A stretch of 64,000 nucleotides of DNA from Panonychus citri (Eukaryota; Arthropoda; Arachnida; Trombidiformes; Tetranychidae): positions 1,288,501 through 1,352,500 of the forward strand of contig NW_026515546.1 in assembly GCF_014898815.1 (NCBI RefSeq), in the 5' to 3' direction. Position numbers and translations under genes: made by a program. The first letter of the stretch is position 1. Every line of letters starts with the position of its first letter. The notes beneath the pieces were generated by a model, which did no database searches, was not told the DNA's origin, and saw only the letters and a list, made by a program, of their open reading frames with translations. This document shows, piece after piece, positions 58,779-64,000 of the stretch.

Positions 58779-61742
58779 AGCCTTATTTTTTATTCATACA
58801 AAACCCCCTCAGGTCAACCTTTTCAATGTCTTCTATTTTTCTCATTCTGATATCTAATCTTTTTTATCCTTTTTCACCTCATCTTTTTTTCCTCTTCATC
58901 ATTTTCATCCTCTACATTTCTCTCTTTCACCTCCTCCTCCTCCTCTTCCTCATCTTCATCCTCTTCATCATCATCTTTTTTTAGGCAACATCAATGTCCA
59001 GCAATGTCCGGCAAAGTACATTTCAATAGTTTCTCTCTCTCTCTCTTTTTTTTGCAAATCATTTGGGTGTAAGATGGACACAAGGAAGCTAAAAGAAAGA
59101 AAGAAATAAGGATGATGATGATGATGATGAGGAAGAGAAAGAGAAAGAGGAAAAGGGAGGCAAAGAAATAAGTGATAAGAACGTGATTCATAGAGGGAGC
59201 GAGGCCCAAAGAGAAATGAAAGAAAGGTAAAAGATGAGGATGAAAAGGAAGATGAAGATGAAGATAAAGTGAAGCTTTTTAATTTGATAGCCTTGATTAA
59301 TTTAGGAAAATAGGTCCAGTGAACAGAAACCATATCAGTTATAAAAGCATATGGATGAAGGTGATAAATTGATGAGGAACCGTTAATGATGCTACTGAAC
59401 AATCATTTTCTTGCCTTAACAATTTAACTTCTCATTTCTTTTTACACCTTCTCCATCTTCATCTTCATCTTCATCATCATCATCTTACATCTTTTCCTTT
59501 TCCGTCATCATTACACACTGATCATTATCCATTTACTATCATCATTTAGATTTACTTTCATCTCATCATCATTCAAATGCAAAATTTATCATCATCAACA
59601 CCAATCACTTGATCATCACCCTACAGGTAAACAATTAAATGTATAATACAAATAACCCATTGATTATCACTGATTGTTAACTGATTAACAATCAAAGTCA
59701 AATTGGTAATGATGGTGATTAATGATTTAAGATTGATATTAATTTAATGTTAATGTTTCGTGATAAGAAATGATTTGTAATATTTTAACCTGGATTAACA
59801 AATGATTAGGTTAAACAATTGATTGATTGCAATTACTTTTCATTGTGACAATTAATTATTATTATTAGTTAGCAATTTATATCGTTGATTTATCTCAAAT
59901 TTTGTATATATGATGTATAGTTTTTTTTTATGTTCATCATTATGTCAGTACCATGAAGATAATACATTGGAAAGACAATAACAATTTATTCAAATTAACA
60001 TAATCAACATGATGATGATTATCATTGAAAATAGTATATATAATAGTTACATTAAAACTGATTCGTGATCAAGTTGCGGTTGACAGGTAACAATTAACTA
60101 ACTAACTAAGTAAATTGTCAAACATTTATCAAAATGAAAATAATAATAAAAAAGTTTCTGTGGTTAATTGTAATCCAATAATAAATACATGATATTTTCA
60201 CGCCATTTTCATTATTTAATATATATCAAGATGAACAAAATGATTAACTCAGATGATTGTTGATGGTTAACATTTAATTGTTATATTAACTATTGTCATC
60301 AATTTTCATTATTATGCAATAATTACCTATCTAAATACACATTATCATCATCATCATCATCATTATCGTAATCATGATCAACATCATAACCATTCAATAC
60401 CAATTTATAAATATATAACTGTGTTAATTGTCTGTCATTTACTTCATCTGTTGATAAACTAATTGTTGTTGATATTAACATGAAATTAAATGTGGATAAT
60501 TGTTCATTTTTTTTTGATGATATTCTGATGACAATTCAAAGGGAATCTGTTTTCTACCATGTAAATGATGGTGTAAAAAAAAGGTGATGAATCTTGAGCA
60601 AATTATAAGATTCATGATTAGCCTCTTGGGCTAACTTATTCCTGTCGACTTATCTGTCTTCCTATCATCATCATCATCTTCATCTCATATTCTCCATGAC
60701 AATTTTGATGACAAAGTTACATGAAGTTTACATGACTATCGACTTTAATGTAATAACAATCCTGAGAATGGATGATAATCATCATCAGTCATCTTTTTCT
60801 CATGCTGATGATTCAAGTCGTTAGTTTTTCTCCCTCCAAAAACCGATACTTGTCATCATCATTTTACCATCTTCATCATCATGATCATTAAAATTCAGCA
60901 CGTTCCAAATACTACAAAAAAAGTAAACAAATTTTCAAGCATTTTACAAACTCCTTTTCAACGATATTCTCATTATTCATTGAAACATTTTCCCTGATTG
61001 ATGAATGATTCCCAATTCATTATAAACTGAATATCATCTTGTTAAGGTTGAGATAAACAGAAAACAAAAATAACAACAAAGATTACCTTTTATTCAGATA
61101 AGATATTCACATAGATTTACAACATCATCGATGCATATGATGATGATGATGATGATGATGATGATTGCAGAAAGTAAGATGATAACAAATAAGAAGATGA
61201 AGATGAGGATGGAGATGGAGATGGTAAAAAAACAAGTCTAATGGAAAATAATAAGTTAGATACATATGAATAATCCAGAAAAGGTTTGAATCAGCTTAAA
61301 AAGGGATAATCTTACTGATCCAATAAAAGATGTAAGATGACACTGGAGATGATAATAAAAACAAGGTAATCTCCTTAGTCCTTTTAATAAGACAATATCT
61401 TTACCTGTCCATTAATTGATTCCTGATAATATTTATCATCTTCATCTTCATCATCATCAGAATGTTACTACTCTCCATTGATGATCAGCAAAATTTTGTC
61501 CATTAATTAGATATGTATAATATAATAGTGAATAAGGTTTTCTTTTTGCTCATTTTTTTTCTGTTTCTTGATTGTTTGTTTTTCCTCCTCCTTTTTCAAG
61601 GTAAATCAGCAATAAACATGCTGATTATCATGGTGATGATTCAATAAATTAGGCGTGTCAATGAAAAATGTTCAGGTAAATGATGAAAAAAGAGCCAAGA
61701 GAAATTAATTTAAATCTTTAAATTAGTATTAAAAGGTGTGCC

Positions 61743-61768
61743 AATTAACCACAATTTTGTGGTTAATT
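61743..61768. repeat. 12-bp inverted repeat made of two facing TGTGGTT words
   Basis: AATTAACCACAA (61743-61754) and TTGTGGTTAATT (61757-61768) are exact reverse complements with a 2-bp spacer. Each arm contains TGTGGTTA, the RUNX-family consensus. The match is exact; its use as a binding site is inferred. Confidence 0.85.
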
Positions 61769-64000
61769 TTGTTTTTGCTGTTGATTATTTACCTTAAAAA
61801 ATAAACATCAAGTGTAAAAAATTAATCTTCACCAAGATTATCATGATTGTAATTAAACTAATTGTTTTTTTTTTTAAAAAATTACAACACAAAATTAAGG
61901 ACTGGCTTTTAATTGTGGCCACACAATTTAACTCTGGTTTCATATTGATTGTTTTACCTTTTTTTATTATTATTATTATTTTTGATTCTCTGGTTAATTA
62001 ACTGGAAATTATTAAATTTCATCTGAAGGCGTTGATACAATTTTTTTTTTCAATTAAAACCTAAAATATTAACATGGGATCTCCTCAGGCTTCAGGGTTG
62101 TTAGCCTTTCATATGAGATTAATAGGTTTCAGTTAGTGATATTTACCAAATGATGAGGAAAGATTAAGATTGTGATGAGGATGAGGATGAGGAAGATGAT
62201 GATGATGAGTTGCCGCTCCCATTAAATTATATATGAAAAAGTTGATTGAATTCAATTTACCATTGAAATTGTGTTTGTATTTATGATTAAATTAAATTGT
62301 TGATTAGCAGATGGTTATTCACACGATAATATAGCTTTTTAATTATCATCACAATTGTACAATGATAATAATGAAATACTATTAATTGTCCACTTGGAAA
62401 TTTAGATTTAAAAACAAAACAATTAGCTAATTGTTTGTGATAATTAACTTTAATCACGAAATAATTATTATATTTGTTGATCTGTTTTGTGTGGTTTACA
62501 ATAATTGCTTTAATTAACTAATTATCTTATTTGATTGTTGGTTATTTCATTTTTTTTAAAGTTAATTGTTTAATATAAAATCAAAGATTCATTTCTGATC
62601 ATTTACCTTTAATTACTCTTGGGCTCTGATTAATTCAGTATTTTGATGGGAATTAAAATTATTTATGACGCAATGAGTGAGAGAGAGATGAAGATGATGA
62701 GGAAGAGGAAGATGATGAAAGGTAATTGATAGATGAGTCGATTTTGAATAATAACCATCATGTTGATTGGATAATCTTGAGTTAATCTGTCTACAAAGTG
62801 CTAGCAAATGAAATATTCATTGTTAGATGTCATCGGAATTTGAAAGAAAAAGCAAGATGAAGATAAAGATGATAATGATTATATTTGTTCTTGATTACCT
62901 TTGGTATGTAAACTATAACAAGTTTGATTCATAAATTGATGATGAACGAAAATTGATCAATCTGAATACTATATGTACATGAGATCTGAAGGGAAACACT
63001 TCAATTTAAGGGAACATTCAAACATTATCATGTTCCTAGTATGAGTTTTATGGTAATGACGATAGTGAAAATATGATGATAACGAGAGAGAGAGAGAGAG
63101 TTCTATAAGAGAATCTAATAAAAAAAATTAGACGTGAGCAAAAAGGAAGCAAGAAAAAAGGTAAAAAGATGAGGAAGAATCTTTTTTTCATCAATTCATT
63201 GGTCATCCTCAGTTTCTCACTTACAAAAATCATTGAGAAAGTTTCATCTAGGGAGCATAGGAACTACTTTGAGGTTCCATTTACAAGTTTCCAATATTGA
63301 TATTAAAGTATTACGAACTCTCTCTCTCTTCTTCCTTTCTTATCATCTTCCTCCTTTTTTTCGCCATCTTCATGATAATTCACAGTTTCCTATAATGCAA
63401 TTTATTCCTTGAGTCTTTTTTTATATTCTCACTCTGATATTTTTTGTATTTCTTTATTTCTATATATCCAATGTCTTTTGGTTCCAATGGTCCGCTTCAT
63501 TTCATCCTCATCTCCATCATCTTATCTAATGCACATTCTCCATCTTCGATGCAAACCCAACCTTTACCATTTTGTTATTTTTTTATTCTCTTTTTTATCA
63601 TATTACTTTTCTCTCTCTCTCTCTCTCCATTCATTATTGAAAGGAATGATTTTTCTCTTTCTCCATCCTCATCATCATCTTCTCCTCTTTTTTTTGTTCT
63701 TCATCAGATCAAGTTGTTTGCATTTGTTTTGCTTTTTTGCGTTTATCATCATTCCCCATTGACAATGTTAATATATTTTCACTGTTACTATGATATTTTG
63801 TTTTTTTATTGCTCATCCTCATCAATATCACCTTCATCACTTCACATCCTTATCTATAATGAATACGATTGATGTAATAATAATGCATATATGAAATTTC
63901 ATCATATTAACAATTGTTATTGATTAACTTTTCCATTCAGTTTGGTAATGAAATAAATGGAGAAAATGATTCAATTTTTTAATGAGACAATTGAAATGCT

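Larger units (their letters stand above)
56001..64000. other. Gene-free AT-rich region to window end
   Basis: No supportable gene. It has the longest dinucleotide run of the window (58182-58236), further GA/CT runs at 57020-57058, 57278-57308 and 58743-58777, an ATG run at 61137-61165, a GC-rich TGGCACGCGCG spot at 56929-56939, and a palindromic TGTGGTT pair at 61743-61768. Frames near 58971-59402 and 63409-63872 are repeat translations. Confidence 0.55.

Noticed and set aside
58971..59402. 143-codon minus-strand frame
   Set aside because: Mostly Ser/Leu/His runs translated from GA and ATG repeats.

Overview
The window is nuclear DNA of an AT-rich animal. Introns are spliced GT-AG, the encoded proteins are metazoan, and there are very many (GA)n/(CT)n and (ATG)n/(CAT)n microsatellites. 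Short introns, an arthropod-style HIF-alpha with a very long disordered tail and a Ty3/gypsy element suggest an arthropod, possibly a mite or other chelicerate; the lineage is a guess, not something read from the sequence.

Left third (1-17.9 kb) is gene-dense. It holds the 3' half of a HIF-alpha (sima) gene (+, from PAS-B to the stop), an erlin gene (+), MRPL37 (-), WASHC2/FAM21 (+), and a small three-exon gene for a signal-peptide-bearing single-pass membrane protein (-) that I do not recognise. MRPL37 and WASHC2 are head-to-head across 563 bp that contain a perfect 13-bp inverted repeat. Erlin/MRPL37 and WASHC2/the membrane-protein gene are tail-to-tail. WASHC2 carries about eight tandem acidic-LF repeats and one apparent 1-base frameshift in an A run.

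The middle (25.58-37.34 kb) is a complete-length LTR retrotransposon on the minus strand, with 1,004/1,008-bp LTRs, a 4-bp target duplication AGAA, a primer binding site and a polypurine tract. Its gag and reverse transcriptase are broken in short patches. Protease, RNase H and integrase regions are readable. Gag has a SAM-like domain. In the env position lies an intact 1,122- to 1,368-codon ORF that combines RING-like and TRAF-type zinc fingers with a domain shaped like REXO/ISG20 DEDDh exonucleases whose acidic catalytic residues appear lost. This is the most unusual thing in the window.

The stretches 17.9-25.6 kb and 37.3-64 kb show no convincing gene. They are AT-rich, full of microsatellites, and contain a few palindromes and isolated GC-richer spots that could be regulatory. 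One possible first exon (42854-43037, -) is listed at low confidence. The five host genes have unrelated jobs (oxygen sensing, ER-associated degradation, mitochondrial translation, endosomal actin, unknown membrane protein) and look like ordinary neighbours rather than a functional cluster.
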